Shown here: piece after piece, positions 35,940 through 43,645 of the stretch
How the letters are laid out: every line of letters begins with the position of its first letter
Position numbering within the stretch: position 1 is the first letter of the stretch
NCBI GenBank assembly: GCA_021604865.1
Contig: BQJU01000035.1
Span: 1-64,000 of the forward strand
Direction: 5' to 3'
Length of the DNA: 64,000 nucleotides
Source of the DNA: Saprospiraceae bacterium
Lineage (GTDB): Bacteria; Bacteroidota; Bacteroidia; Chitinophagales; Saprospiraceae
Program-made: the position numbers and the translations under genes
Notes under the pieces: generated by a model
Told to the model about the DNA's origin: nothing
The model's input: the letters and a program-made list of their open reading frames with translations, nothing else
Database searches by the model: none

Positions 35940-37475
35940 CTAATTATTATTTAATAATTCAACAGGTACTGGGATTTTATAATATTGAATGATTTCGATT
36001 AATAAATTTCGGGTGCTATAAAGGATTGTATTGTTTTGTGTTTCTTTCAAAATGGAGCTTAGTTTGTTAAGGTATTGTTTACGGGAGGTTTCCAACCATT
36101 TAGAAAGATAATAAAAACCGTGTAATGATAGGTCATTTTCTTGGTTGACCACTTTATCCTTGATTGATTTTTTGTATCGCCGGTAAAATTTTTCTACCCG
36201 ATCATAAGCTTTGAGGCAAAAAGCGCCCATAATCATTACAGAATATATGGCATCCAAATAGGCATAAAAAGAAACCTGCTGATAAAAAATCAATAGATTT
36301 TCTAGTGTTTGGATACCTTCCTCAATGTCTTTCCTATCCCCCAGCAGTAACAGGCCCGCATAAATTGTGGTAAGATTGATATAACGGAGGATAAATTTTT
36401 CCTCTAACATCTTGTTCTTGAGTATAATCTCGCTGCGTTGTCTTAGAAAGGACAGTTGTTGATGAACCTCTTCGGATAAATTTTGCAAATGATCATCCCT
36501 GTAACTGGTGAAGTGATTGGAAACGTAATAACTACATTGAATGGCTATGGAGTTAATTTCAGGAAGGTTGACAAAACTATTCCAAAAAAGATCATTTTTA
36601 CTTTCTTTGATCAGTTCGGATGCTGCTAGGAGAATTTCTTGCTGAGACAACTCTTTGATAGAATAATTTAACTTCAGGAAGGTCAACTTTTGCCATAAAT
36701 TATACAGATAAGGAATGGTGATATACTCATTTTTTAATAATTCCTCCTCGATAGCTTTGAGTTCCTCCAAAACCTCTTTTTGATAAAAGCGATTATCCCG
36801 GTAAAGGTATAGGGTAAAACAGGCATTCAGGCGGCTCATATTTCTGACTACAAAACTCCCACTTTGCTGAAAGGGTTTTAAAAACGCCAGCATTTGATTA
36901 ACGCTATTTTCATCACTGTCTTTGTCCTTATCTTTGAGTTTTTGGTAAACGAAATAGTTAATGTCATTAAGTTCCTGTTTATATTTTAATAACTCTCCGA
37001 TACGTTCGTAATACACCAGAGCTTGTTTGCTTGACTCCAGCAGCAATTCTCTTTGCGACAAAATGTTTAAAATCTTAATTTCAGCATCAATGGCTTCTAC
37101 TTTTTCAGCAACATCTTGTAGCATTTTAGCTAATTTGGTTGCCCTCCCCAATTGGCCTGTATTAATTTGATGTTGAACCAGTATTATATTCGGTTCCAGG
37201 TACTCTGGATAATTTTTGGCTAGATAACTGGTAAGTTTGAAGGTATGATGTGCTAACTGGAAAAATTTTTTCATTTCCTTTTCACCGGTGGGTGTTTCCC
37301 CATAGACCATTTTATACAGTTGTTCGGAATCCTGCACTATATCAACATCCCGATCAATGACATCAATCAAAGCCAGTGGGTAATATGACCTCACACTGAT
37401 ATTTTTAACGTATTCTCGAAAAATATCAAAGTGAAAATCGTCAAGGAGTTTCACAACTTTTTCTATCAATAACAT
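35940..37475 (-). CDS. large all-helical hypothetical protein
   Basis: The 511-residue protein has no signal peptide or membrane helix. It consists of successive amphipathic helices resembling TPR-like solenoid repeats (for example ILNILSQRELLLESSKQALVYY and LLLGDRKDIEEGIQTLENLL). I do not recognise the family. It is AT-rich with many Lys, Asn and Ile codons, unlike the housekeeping genes nearby, which hints at horizontal origin. It is the middle gene of a minus-strand island between two T9SS-secreted paralogues, downstream of an Imm26-like gene. Confidence 0.75.
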   Translation of the reverse strand: MLLIEKVVKLLDDFHFDIFREYVKNISVRSYYPLALIDVIDRDVDIVQDSEQLYKMVYGETPTGEKEMKKFFQLAHHTFKLTSYLAKNYPEYLEPNIILVQHQINTGQLGRATKLAKMLQDVAEKVEAIDAEIKILNILSQRELLLESSKQALVYYERIGELLKYKQELNDINYFVYQKLKDKDKDSDENSVNQMLAFLKPFQQSGSFVVRNMSRLNACFTLYLYRDNRFYQKEVLEELKAIEEELLKNEYITIPYLYNLWQKLTFLKLNYSIKELSQQEILLAASELIKESKNDLFWNSFVNLPEINSIAIQCSYYVSNHFTSYRDDHLQNLSEEVHQQLSFLRQRSEIILKNKMLEEKFILRYINLTTIYAGLLLLGDRKDIEEGIQTLENLLIFYQQVSFYAYLDAIYSVMIMGAFCLKAYDRVEKFYRRYKKSIKDKVVNQENDLSLHGFYYLSKWLETSRKQYLNKLSSILKETQNNTILYSTRNLLIEIIQYYKIPVPVELLNNN

Positions 37476-37649
37476 GGCGCTGCAATATAACCAGGAAGAA
37501 TCCCTGTATATTAACTAGTTCAGTTTATAGAATATCCTATGGATGGCACAAGATACTATTTCTCGCCAAACTAATTTTCCAATTCTCCACCGAACAGCTT
37601 GTAGCAAGCTATTGTCAACAGATTTTGAGCTGATTATTTAAGAGCCTGT

Positions 37650-38330
37650 TTAAAAACTAAGCGCTGCAGCTAGACAAAGTGCTACACTAGGAATATGCTT
37701 GATAGCAGGTAACTCTTTTGTGGGAATAACCTTATTCCGATATTCAATTGGGATATTGGAATAAAAAGGCATTTGAATGGCTTGGTGATAATCTTCCAAT
37801 GTTGCCTTGTTTTCTTCCTCGTAATAATAATTTTCAATTTTTTCACCTGATTTTCGCAAAAATTCCATCGTTGTCCGATTGATAATACTTTGAGTAGTTA
37901 CCAATTGTAATGTTTCAAGGTGGGCAAGTTGGTTATACTGGCAGCTTGTCCCTTTTTTAGAAAAGTTGTAGATCGGGCACCAATTTTTCGTTGCAAATTT
38001 TGACGATTTATTTTGAGAAGATGATTCCTTTTCAATTTTATAGACAGGACATACACTATCATCTGCCCGGCTGAGTTTTCCAATGATTTTCCATTTGCAT
38101 TGGTCATTCAAACTAGGAAACCATCCCAGCGTTAATGGATTTAAAAGATATTCAACATCCTGTAACACCTTGACATCCTGGATGGGTTTTTCAGATTTGA
38201 AATCATATATTTTTATGACAAGGCCATACCAGGGATCCAAAGAAGTAAAATCTAACAGTTTACAGTATCCATAACCTAACCCCATATCAAGTTGGTATTG
38301 TAAAACTGAACGATGTTGAACATTATTCAT
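37650..38330 (-). CDS. hypothetical protein with Imm26-like N-terminal domain
   Basis: This is a 226-residue cytoplasmic protein. Residues 8-90 show the order of features I associate with immunity protein 26: a GYGYCKLLDF strand, LVIKIYDFKSEKP, and KWKIIGKL. Imm26 proteins protect cells from polymorphic toxins. The rest (about 90-226) is cysteine-containing (CPVYK, WCPIY, SCQYN) and of no known family, with AALEDY-like charged helices. The match is by eye and weak; a stand-alone hypothetical protein is the alternative. The gene is AT-rich and may share a transcript with the 511-residue gene that follows it after 174 bases. Confidence 0.6.
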   Translation of the reverse strand: MNNVQHRSVLQYQLDMGLGYGYCKLLDFTSLDPWYGLVIKIYDFKSEKPIQDVKVLQDVEYLLNPLTLGWFPSLNDQCKWKIIGKLSRADDSVCPVYKIEKESSSQNKSSKFATKNWCPIYNFSKKGTSCQYNQLAHLETLQLVTTQSIINRTTMEFLRKSGEKIENYYYEEENKATLEDYHQAIQMPFYSNIPIEYRNKVIPTKELPAIKHIPSVALCLAAALSF

Positions 38331-38360
38331 AAGGTCGGGACTTTTGATTTTTGAATGAAT

Positions 38361-38393
38361 AAAAAAGTGCCTGCGTCAGCAACCCAGGCACTT
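38361..38393 (-). terminator. rho-independent terminator, minus strand, orphan
   Basis: AAGTGCCTG (38365-38373) pairs with CAGGCACTT (38385-38393); on the minus strand the hairpin is followed by a T run (A run at 38361-38366). Confidence 0.8.
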
Positions 38394-38602
38394 AGCTTAG
38401 TACAAATGAAATATCTTTTGTATTGGGGGAATATTTCTGGGTTGAAAAAGGAAGAAAAGGCACTGAATTTTTGAAAACTCATGCCAATTCCTCCGCATCG
38501 CCATGTAATCTTTTCAGCACACAAGTATTTGTATGTGCTATTGCAAATATGGATGATTCTGATACCAATCTTCCTTCTATCTGATAAATGGAATACTATG
38601 GG

Positions 38603-38644
38603 AAAAAAAGACAGGCCCTATCTAAATTCTTAGATAGGACCTGT
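38603..38644 (-). terminator. rho-independent terminator of the upstream T9SS gene
   Basis: ACAGGCCCTATCTAA (38611-38625) pairs with TTAGATAGGACCTGT (38630-38644) with one mismatch, and the minus strand continues into seven T (A run 38603-38609). Confidence 0.85.
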
Positions 38645-38676
38645 ATATGCCTAAAACCCAATTCCGGTGTTTCAGT

Positions 38677-38735
38677 GTATGTTTGGAGGTCAAACTTTGG
38701 ACTACAAAGCATCAAATCCGACCTCCAAACAAGCA
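38677..38735. repeat. inverted pair of the GTTTGGAGGTC repeat
   Basis: GTTTGGAGGTC (38681-38691) and its exact reverse complement GACCTCCAAAC (38720-38730) are separated by 28 bases. This is the best preserved copy of the family in the window. Confidence 0.75.
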
Positions 38736-38761
38736 CTCAGAGCAAAAGCTTTTCCGAAACT

Positions 38762-39649
38762 TTATTGTTTGGAGAAAATTATTGAGTTATTGGGCTTTTG
38801 ATCCGTTAAAATATTGAGGAGGTATTGACCTTCCGGCAAATCGAAAAGTTGCAATTGCGTAGTTTCTATGCCTGCTTGTACCTGTGTGGTCTGGATTTTT
38901 CTACCCATGAAGTCGAAAATCTCCAAGATGGATGGCGCTTCAGCGCTCCCTAGAAATTGAACTTGAAGCAAATCATTAGCTGGGTTAGGGTACACCTTGA
39001 TAGTCGTATTATTTTGACCATTTATTATTGGAGTCTCAATATCGGTACTGCCCTTGAAGCTCGCTTTGCCAGGAATATTAGGGGCACTGCTTAATGGAGA
39101 TGGTGTGGAGAAATATTGAGAGGTATTTGTTTGCCCAGGAGTGCTGCCAGAGGGTAATGACCAGACAAAATCCGAGCCTTGACTCCCTGTACCAGTTAAT
39201 TCCAGTGAGGTGCCGGAAAGTGATTGCGTACCAATATTGACAGAAGTCAGTCCATCAGCAGGTCCTTCTGTTGCCGTAATTATGATGGTGGTCGAAGAGA
39301 AAGGTAGGTTATCACCATAGCTGAAGAATGAAATAACATTATCTGAGGGGTCTACCAGCGCAACCCCACTACTAGATCTGGATTGCTCAACATCAAACCA
39401 AATAGAGCCATACCCATTATCTTGGTTGGGTATAGAGATTGAGCCTACGGTTTCTGTATTTGTAACACTTCCGTTCTCATGATAAAAAACCATAGACCAT
39501 CCGTCAAGATCAATATTAGCTTTTCCTGTGATTTCTACGCCCTGGTCGTCAGGGTCGGAGGCCTTATAGTTGACTTCATTGATGAAAACTTGCGCAGATA
39601 CATTAAAGAATGTACCCATTACCAATAGAATGAATAAAAACTGTTTCAT
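38762..39649 (-). CDS. T9SS-secreted protein, lamin-tail-like domain, paralogue 2
   Basis: This is a 295-residue paralogue of the protein at 34932-35828. The shared blocks in order are NEVNY, LDGWSMV, NGYGSIWFDVEQ, GVALV, EGPA-GLTS, LEL-GTG, WSLP-G-TPGQ, YPNPA-D-LQVQF and DFMGRKIQT. It has a signal peptide (ending NVSAQ) and a C-terminal T9SS sorting domain (about 215-295). The ATG at 39649 is chosen because it starts the signal peptide; an upstream extension to 39694 is possible but unlikely. A terminator follows at 38603-38644. The function is unknown; adhesion or matrix roles are common for such cargo. Confidence 0.85.
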   Translation of the reverse strand: MKQFLFILLVMGTFFNVSAQVFINEVNYKASDPDDQGVEITGKANIDLDGWSMVFYHENGSVTNTETVGSISIPNQDNGYGSIWFDVEQSRSSSGVALVDPSDNVISFFSYGDNLPFSSTTIIITATEGPADGLTSVNIGTQSLSGTSLELTGTGSQGSDFVWSLPSGSTPGQTNTSQYFSTPSPLSSAPNIPGKASFKGSTDIETPIINGQNNTTIKVYPNPANDLLQVQFLGSAEAPSILEIFDFMGRKIQTTQVQAGIETTQLQLFDLPEGQYLLNILTDQKPNNSIIFSKQ

Positions 39650-40126
39650 GGCGAATGAATTTAAGTTATGATGAAATATTAATAAAAGAGTCACAGGTAA
39701 GTGCAGGTTGGGCTAGAAATACATAAATGTTAGCGATTGGAAGTAATGTACTAACTAATATTTAATAAAACAATATGTATTTTGAAGTTAACAGTGGATT
39801 TATTCAATAGCTTATTTTTTTTCCCATACTTCACCGTACATCAGATAAGCCTCCATTTTGAAGTTGAGTGCCCCATATTTGTAGCAGGAACAATGGTTCC
39901 TAAAATTTAGTATGGAGTATTAAATAATAAGGTTGTGGTATGGATTCCTGAATAGGAGAAATGCCACAACTTTTTTTTGCGTTGGACTATTCTAACTGAT
40001 ATTTCCTGCCTTATGTTATCCTCATCAATGGCATCAACTCTAGCCAATTACCATTATTTATAATTCCCTATCTTGTAGACGTATATTGATTGGCTCTAAG
40101 ACTAATACAACAACTCAGAGTAGGTT
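39650..40126. other. divergent spacer upstream of the MFS transporter
   Basis: It contains a two-hairpin element ending in a plus-strand terminator (39886-39978), about 150 bases before the transporter ATG. AGCCAAT (40042-40048) and ATTGGCT (40089-40095) form a spaced inverted repeat that may be an operator. No protein gene is supported. Confidence 0.4.
39886..39978 (+). ncRNA. candidate attenuator leader or small RNA with terminator
   Basis: A first hairpin AGGAAC-aatg-GTTCCT (39886-39901) precedes a long stem GTTGTGGTAT (39932-39941) with ATGCCACAAC (39961-39970), followed by eight T at 39971-39978. No plus-strand gene lies upstream, since the neighbour is on the minus strand. Either it ends a small RNA or it attenuates transcription into the sugar transporter at 40127. 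Confidence 0.4.
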
Positions 40127-41470
40127 ATGAATCACAACAAAGTATTGTTCTGGTCAATTACAGTGGCCCTAGCTGGATTTTTATTTGGTTTTGACACGGT
40201 TGTTATATCCGGAGCAGACAAACAATTGCAGCTTTTATGGGAAACAAATGATTTATTTCACGGCTTTGTGGTGATGTCAATGGCACTGTGGGGAACGGTG
40301 ATCGGTGCATTTTTTGGAAATATTCCTGCTGATAAATTAGGTAGAAAGCGGACCCTTTTCTGGATTGGTATCTTTTATTTTGTTTCTGCTATGGGGTCGG
40401 CTCTTTCTTCTGATCCATATTTATTTTCTTTTTTTAGATTCATTGGTGGATTGGGGGTAGGTGCCTCCACGATAGCAGCACCGGCTTATGTGTCGGAAAT
40501 TGCGCCTCCTGAAAAACGAGGAAGGCTGGTTGCACTCTATCAGTTCAATATCGTTTTCGGTATATTAATCGCTTTTATTTCCAATTATTTATTAAAAGAT
40601 ATGGGGGATAGTGCCTGGCGTTGGATGGTAGGTGTAGAGGCCATTCCGGCATTCATTTATACCCTGATAGTGTTGTTTATACCCAATAGCCCAAGGTGGT
40701 TGATGTCTTTTAAAAATGATAGGGAAAATGCCCGTAAAGTTTTATTGATGATTGATCCTTCCCGTGATCCTGAGCCGGTTCTAAATGCAATGGTGGAAGA
40801 AGAAAAAAATATTGTTCATGGGGTGGGGATTTATCACCCCAAATTTCGACTTCCCCTGATGCTGGCATTTTGGATAGCTTTCTTTAACCAATTGTCAGGC
40901 ATCAATGCTTTTCTATATTATTCGCCGCGTATTTTTGAAGAAGCAGGCTTGGGGGCCAGTACTGCTCTGCTCAGTAGCATTGGGATTGGCATCACCAATT
41001 TAGTCTTTACTTTGCTGGGTTTATATTTGATTGACAAATTGGGTCGAAAAGTACTCATGTACATTGGTTCATTTGGATACATCGTTTCTTTGAGCTTGGT
41101 TGCTACAGCTTTTTTTCTTGGCTGGAAAGGCATGTTTGTTCCCATCTTTTTCTTCCTGTTTATCGCTGCACATGCCGTTGGTCAGGGAGCAGTGATCTGG
41201 GTATTTATTTCAGAAATATTTCCGAATCATCTCCGAGCGAAGGGCCAATCCTTTGGCAGTTCTACTCATTGGGTACTAGCGGCCTTAATTACCATTTTTA
41301 TGCCAGCCTTGTTGAGTGGTACTGGCAATCCTGGTTATGTATTTGCCTTTTTTGCTTTCATGATGGTCTTACAACTACTGTTCGTCTGGAAAATGATGCC
41401 GGAAACCAAGGGGGTACCGCTGGAAGAATTAGAAAAGCAGTTGATTGGATCACGGGGGCAAGCTTTATAA
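40127..41470 (+). CDS. MFS sugar porter
   Basis: The 447-residue inner-membrane transporter of the sugar porter family has 12 predicted helices. Family signatures are GFLFGFDTVVISG in helix 1, DKLGRKR in loop 2-3, PEKRGRLVALYQ after helix 4, PNSPRWLM (PESPRW-like) before the central loop, DKLGRK again in loop 8-9, and the C-terminal PETKGVPLEELE. Such proteins import hexoses or pentoses with protons. It is not adjacent to a sugar kinase. A terminator-like leader (39886-39978) may control it. Confidence 0.92.
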   Translation: MNHNKVLFWSITVALAGFLFGFDTVVISGADKQLQLLWETNDLFHGFVVMSMALWGTVIGAFFGNIPADKLGRKRTLFWIGIFYFVSAMGSALSSDPYLFSFFRFIGGLGVGASTIAAPAYVSEIAPPEKRGRLVALYQFNIVFGILIAFISNYLLKDMGDSAWRWMVGVEAIPAFIYTLIVLFIPNSPRWLMSFKNDRENARKVLLMIDPSRDPEPVLNAMVEEEKNIVHGVGIYHPKFRLPLMLAFWIAFFNQLSGINAFLYYSPRIFEEAGLGASTALLSSIGIGITNLVFTLLGLYLIDKLGRKVLMYIGSFGYIVSLSLVATAFFLGWKGMFVPIFFFLFIAAHAVGQGAVIWVFISEIFPNHLRAKGQSFGSSTHWVLAALITIFMPALLSGTGNPGYVFAFFAFMMVLQLLFVWKMMPETKGVPLEELEKQLIGSRGQAL

Positions 41471-41484
41471 TAGGCATCAAATAC

Positions 41485-41589
41485 TCATAAATTCAACACA
41501 ATTTTAAGGTTATCCAGAATCTTCTTCCGGAATTCAGCTGGTAAATCTCCCAATTTTTTGATATCAATCAAGTGTTTCCATATTGGCAT
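41485..41589 (-). CDS. possible 34-residue small ORF downstream of the serine hydrolase
   Basis: An ATG at 41589, three bases after the hydrolase stop, opens a 34-codon frame (MPIWKHLIDIKKLGDLPAEF...) ending at 41485. The sequence looks protein-like and helical, and tight spacing would allow coupled translation. I recognise no family; it may be a real small protein or the remnant of a longer one. Confidence 0.3.
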   Translation of the reverse strand: MPIWKHLIDIKKLGDLPAEFRKKILDNLKIVLNL

Positions 41590-41592
41590 CGA

Positions 41593-43260
41593 TCAATTAT
41601 TTATCACTGCCGGCAAAATATTATCCTTCATCATCTTATCCACCTGCACATGGCCATAAGGCTGTCCATAAGCTGTAGCAGTAATAACCACAACCAAAGG
41701 TAAATCCTTGAAGACGAAAATCTTATTACCTCCATTTCCACTGGCAGCAGAAAATTCGTAGGTTTTGCCGCCTGCCTCGTAGGTTTTATTCCAAAACAGA
41801 TACCCGTAATATCCACCACCAGTATCCTCCGGCAATGCGATCTGCTGACTAAGGCTTGCATCAACCCAGTTTTGGGGAATGATTTGTTGATCCTTCCAAA
41901 CGCCGCCATTTTTATAGAGCTGACCATATTTAGCATAATCAAGGCTATTCATTTGCAAACCACCAGCAGTATTGGCCACTTCTTGTGGGGTATATTGCCA
42001 TTGATAATTTTGAATGCCCAGTGGCTCAAACAGTTTTTCATGCGTATACTTTTCGAGACCACCTGGAACCTTCTGATGGATTATATCTCCCAGGATGACT
42101 GCGCCAGCCGTAAAATAAGCCCATTCTTCACCCATGATTTTCTGTTCATGCATTGGTAAATCCAATGCAAATTTTACCCAATCGGAAGTAGGGTACATCT
42201 TTTCTTCATTTCCAGGGGACTCCATATCCATATCATTGCCCTCAAAACCTGAACTCATGGTCAATAAATGTTTAATCGTTACTTTTTCTTTATTGGCAGA
42301 GTAGTTATCATACTTTTTCAAGTCATAGAAATCTTTTAGCGTCAACATTTCATCTTTGATATGGCCTTCCTTTATGGCAATGCCCATCATTGTGGACGCA
42401 AAAGATTTGCCAACAGAGCGGGTGTCGTGCAGGGTCGCGCGGTTGGCGCCATTAAAATACTCCTCCAAAAGTAATTCACCATTTTTGATCAATACAATAC
42501 TGGTGATATTCTTGAAGCTGTTTTGCGCAATTCTTTTATTGAGTGCTCTTATTTTCGCTGTATCGTAGCTGTCTTTTGAAAGATTCCACCCACTATCCGC
42601 AGATATGGGTTGAATGGAAATTTGACTTTCATCAACCTTTGTTTTGATGATATTTAGCGAAATTTGCCCCTCAGCAATAAGGTTGCCTACTTTAAGCTCT
42701 GAAGTTTCGATATAGGGCCGCATTTCAATTTTTAAGATATGGCTACCTTCTGACAGGGCTTCTTCGCCTCCTTCCTTTTTCATAAACCTCATCCACATAA
42801 ACCTACCCCAGGAATCTTCCTCGGAAGTGCTAAGCAAAGGAACCCTGAAAAGGGTCATTGAATTTTTGTACCAGCAAGATCCAGCACCGGAATTTAAATT
42901 TTCAGTATACACCAATCTATTGTCGACATAAAAAGAGAATTGATAATTACCTTTTTTACACAATTCATTCACCGGTAGATCGGGTGCCAATTCATGCAAA
43001 TAATAGGTCAGGGTTTTGCCTAAAAAAACGCGAATATTCAAATCAACATTGTCACTTAAGTCAAAAGCCGTTAAAAAGTCTTTTTCAGTATACTCATCTA
43101 TTGGAATAGGATCACCCATAAAGGTGATTTTTCCGATATTGGCTTGATGCAAATCTCCGTGAATTTCACCTTCTTGCAAGACGAGTTCTTCTTCCGCTGT
43201 ATTGCAGGAGGTCAGGCATAAAATGAGGCCTAGGGCAATGAGAAGGGTACTTAATTTCAT
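41593..43260 (-). CDS. lipoprotein serine hydrolase (beta-lactamase class C fold)
   Basis: This 555-residue lipoprotein (leader ending LTSC) has a C-terminal domain of the beta-lactamase/penicillin-binding class C type (about 240-550). The nucleophile motif SVGK lies at 282-285, and a YAKYGQLY element may supply the Tyr. The family includes esterases, D-aminopeptidases and PBP-like hydrolases, so the substrate is uncertain. The N-terminal 200 residues form a separate region of no recognised family. It is followed by a tiny frame at 41485-41589 and lies next to a cupin gene on the same strand. Confidence 0.85.
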   Translation of the reverse strand: MKLSTLLIALGLILCLTSCNTAEEELVLQEGEIHGDLHQANIGKITFMGDPIPIDEYTEKDFLTAFDLSDNVDLNIRVFLGKTLTYYLHELAPDLPVNELCKKGNYQFSFYVDNRLVYTENLNSGAGSCWYKNSMTLFRVPLLSTSEEDSWGRFMWMRFMKKEGGEEALSEGSHILKIEMRPYIETSELKVGNLIAEGQISLNIIKTKVDESQISIQPISADSGWNLSKDSYDTAKIRALNKRIAQNSFKNITSIVLIKNGELLLEEYFNGANRATLHDTRSVGKSFASTMMGIAIKEGHIKDEMLTLKDFYDLKKYDNYSANKEKVTIKHLLTMSSGFEGNDMDMESPGNEEKMYPTSDWVKFALDLPMHEQKIMGEEWAYFTAGAVILGDIIHQKVPGGLEKYTHEKLFEPLGIQNYQWQYTPQEVANTAGGLQMNSLDYAKYGQLYKNGGVWKDQQIIPQNWVDASLSQQIALPEDTGGGYYGYLFWNKTYEAGGKTYEFSAASGNGGNKIFVFKDLPLVVVITATAYGQPYGHVQVDKMMKDNILPAVINN

Positions 43261-43298
43261 ACTAATCCGGTTTTTAACAAATATGAGGAATTTATTTC

Positions 43299-43613
43299 TT
43301 ATATTTTTTCAAATAAAATCAATTTGGCTCTTCCTCCATTGGGAATGATTGCTTTGTGTTGACTACCGACTCCTGCTTCAATACAAATGCCATCGCCCTC
43401 TCTATATTCAATAATATGGCCATTAAAATCAATATTTAGCTGCCCTTCCAGCACATAGCCATAGTGGCCTTTTTGACACCAGTCTTTTTCTTCAAAGTCA
43501 TCAAAGATTTCCATTAGCCGAATTTGAAAATTTTCTCTTTGAAAAGTTTTAAATTGAGCTCCGGGAATCGGTGTCCATGCCATTTTAGGAAAATCAATCT
43601 TTTTTTGATCCAT
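43299..43613 (-). CDS. small cupin-domain protein
   Basis: The 104-residue protein from the ATG at 43613 is a single cupin barrel. The first motif holds GHYGYVLEGQLNIDFNG and the second EYREGDGICIEAGVGSQHK, with a His in place for metal binding. Function of such small cupins is usually unknown; a ligand-binding or isomerase role is possible. An ATG at 43631 would add six residues but would leave only 14 bases to the divergent aminotransferase gene, so the shorter start is preferred. Confidence 0.75.
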   Translation of the reverse strand: MDQKKIDFPKMAWTPIPGAQFKTFQRENFQIRLMEIFDDFEEKDWCQKGHYGYVLEGQLNIDFNGHIIEYREGDGICIEAGVGSQHKAIIPNGGRAKLILFEKI

Positions 43614-43645
43614 GATATAGTTTTTATACAAAGAACCATAATTTT

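Larger units (their letters stand above)
38331..38761. other. intergenic region with two minus-strand terminators
   Basis: Two terminator hairpins oriented to the minus strand (38361-38393 and 38603-38644) enclose about 210 bases with no convincing gene. A copy of the GTTTGGAGGTC repeat lies at 38677-38735. The outer terminator would serve the secreted-protein gene at 38762-39649. The inner one lacks an obvious gene, so a short RNA between them is possible. Confidence 0.5.

Noticed and set aside
38588-38785. 65-codon plus-strand frame across a terminator and a repeat
   Set aside because: It overlaps the terminator hairpin, the inverted repeat and the end of the secreted-protein gene on the other strand.
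34932-39649. The two T9SS paralogues as ends of a transposable element
   Set aside because: They lie in the same orientation as direct paralogues, with no transposase or terminal repeats; ordinary gene duplication suffices.
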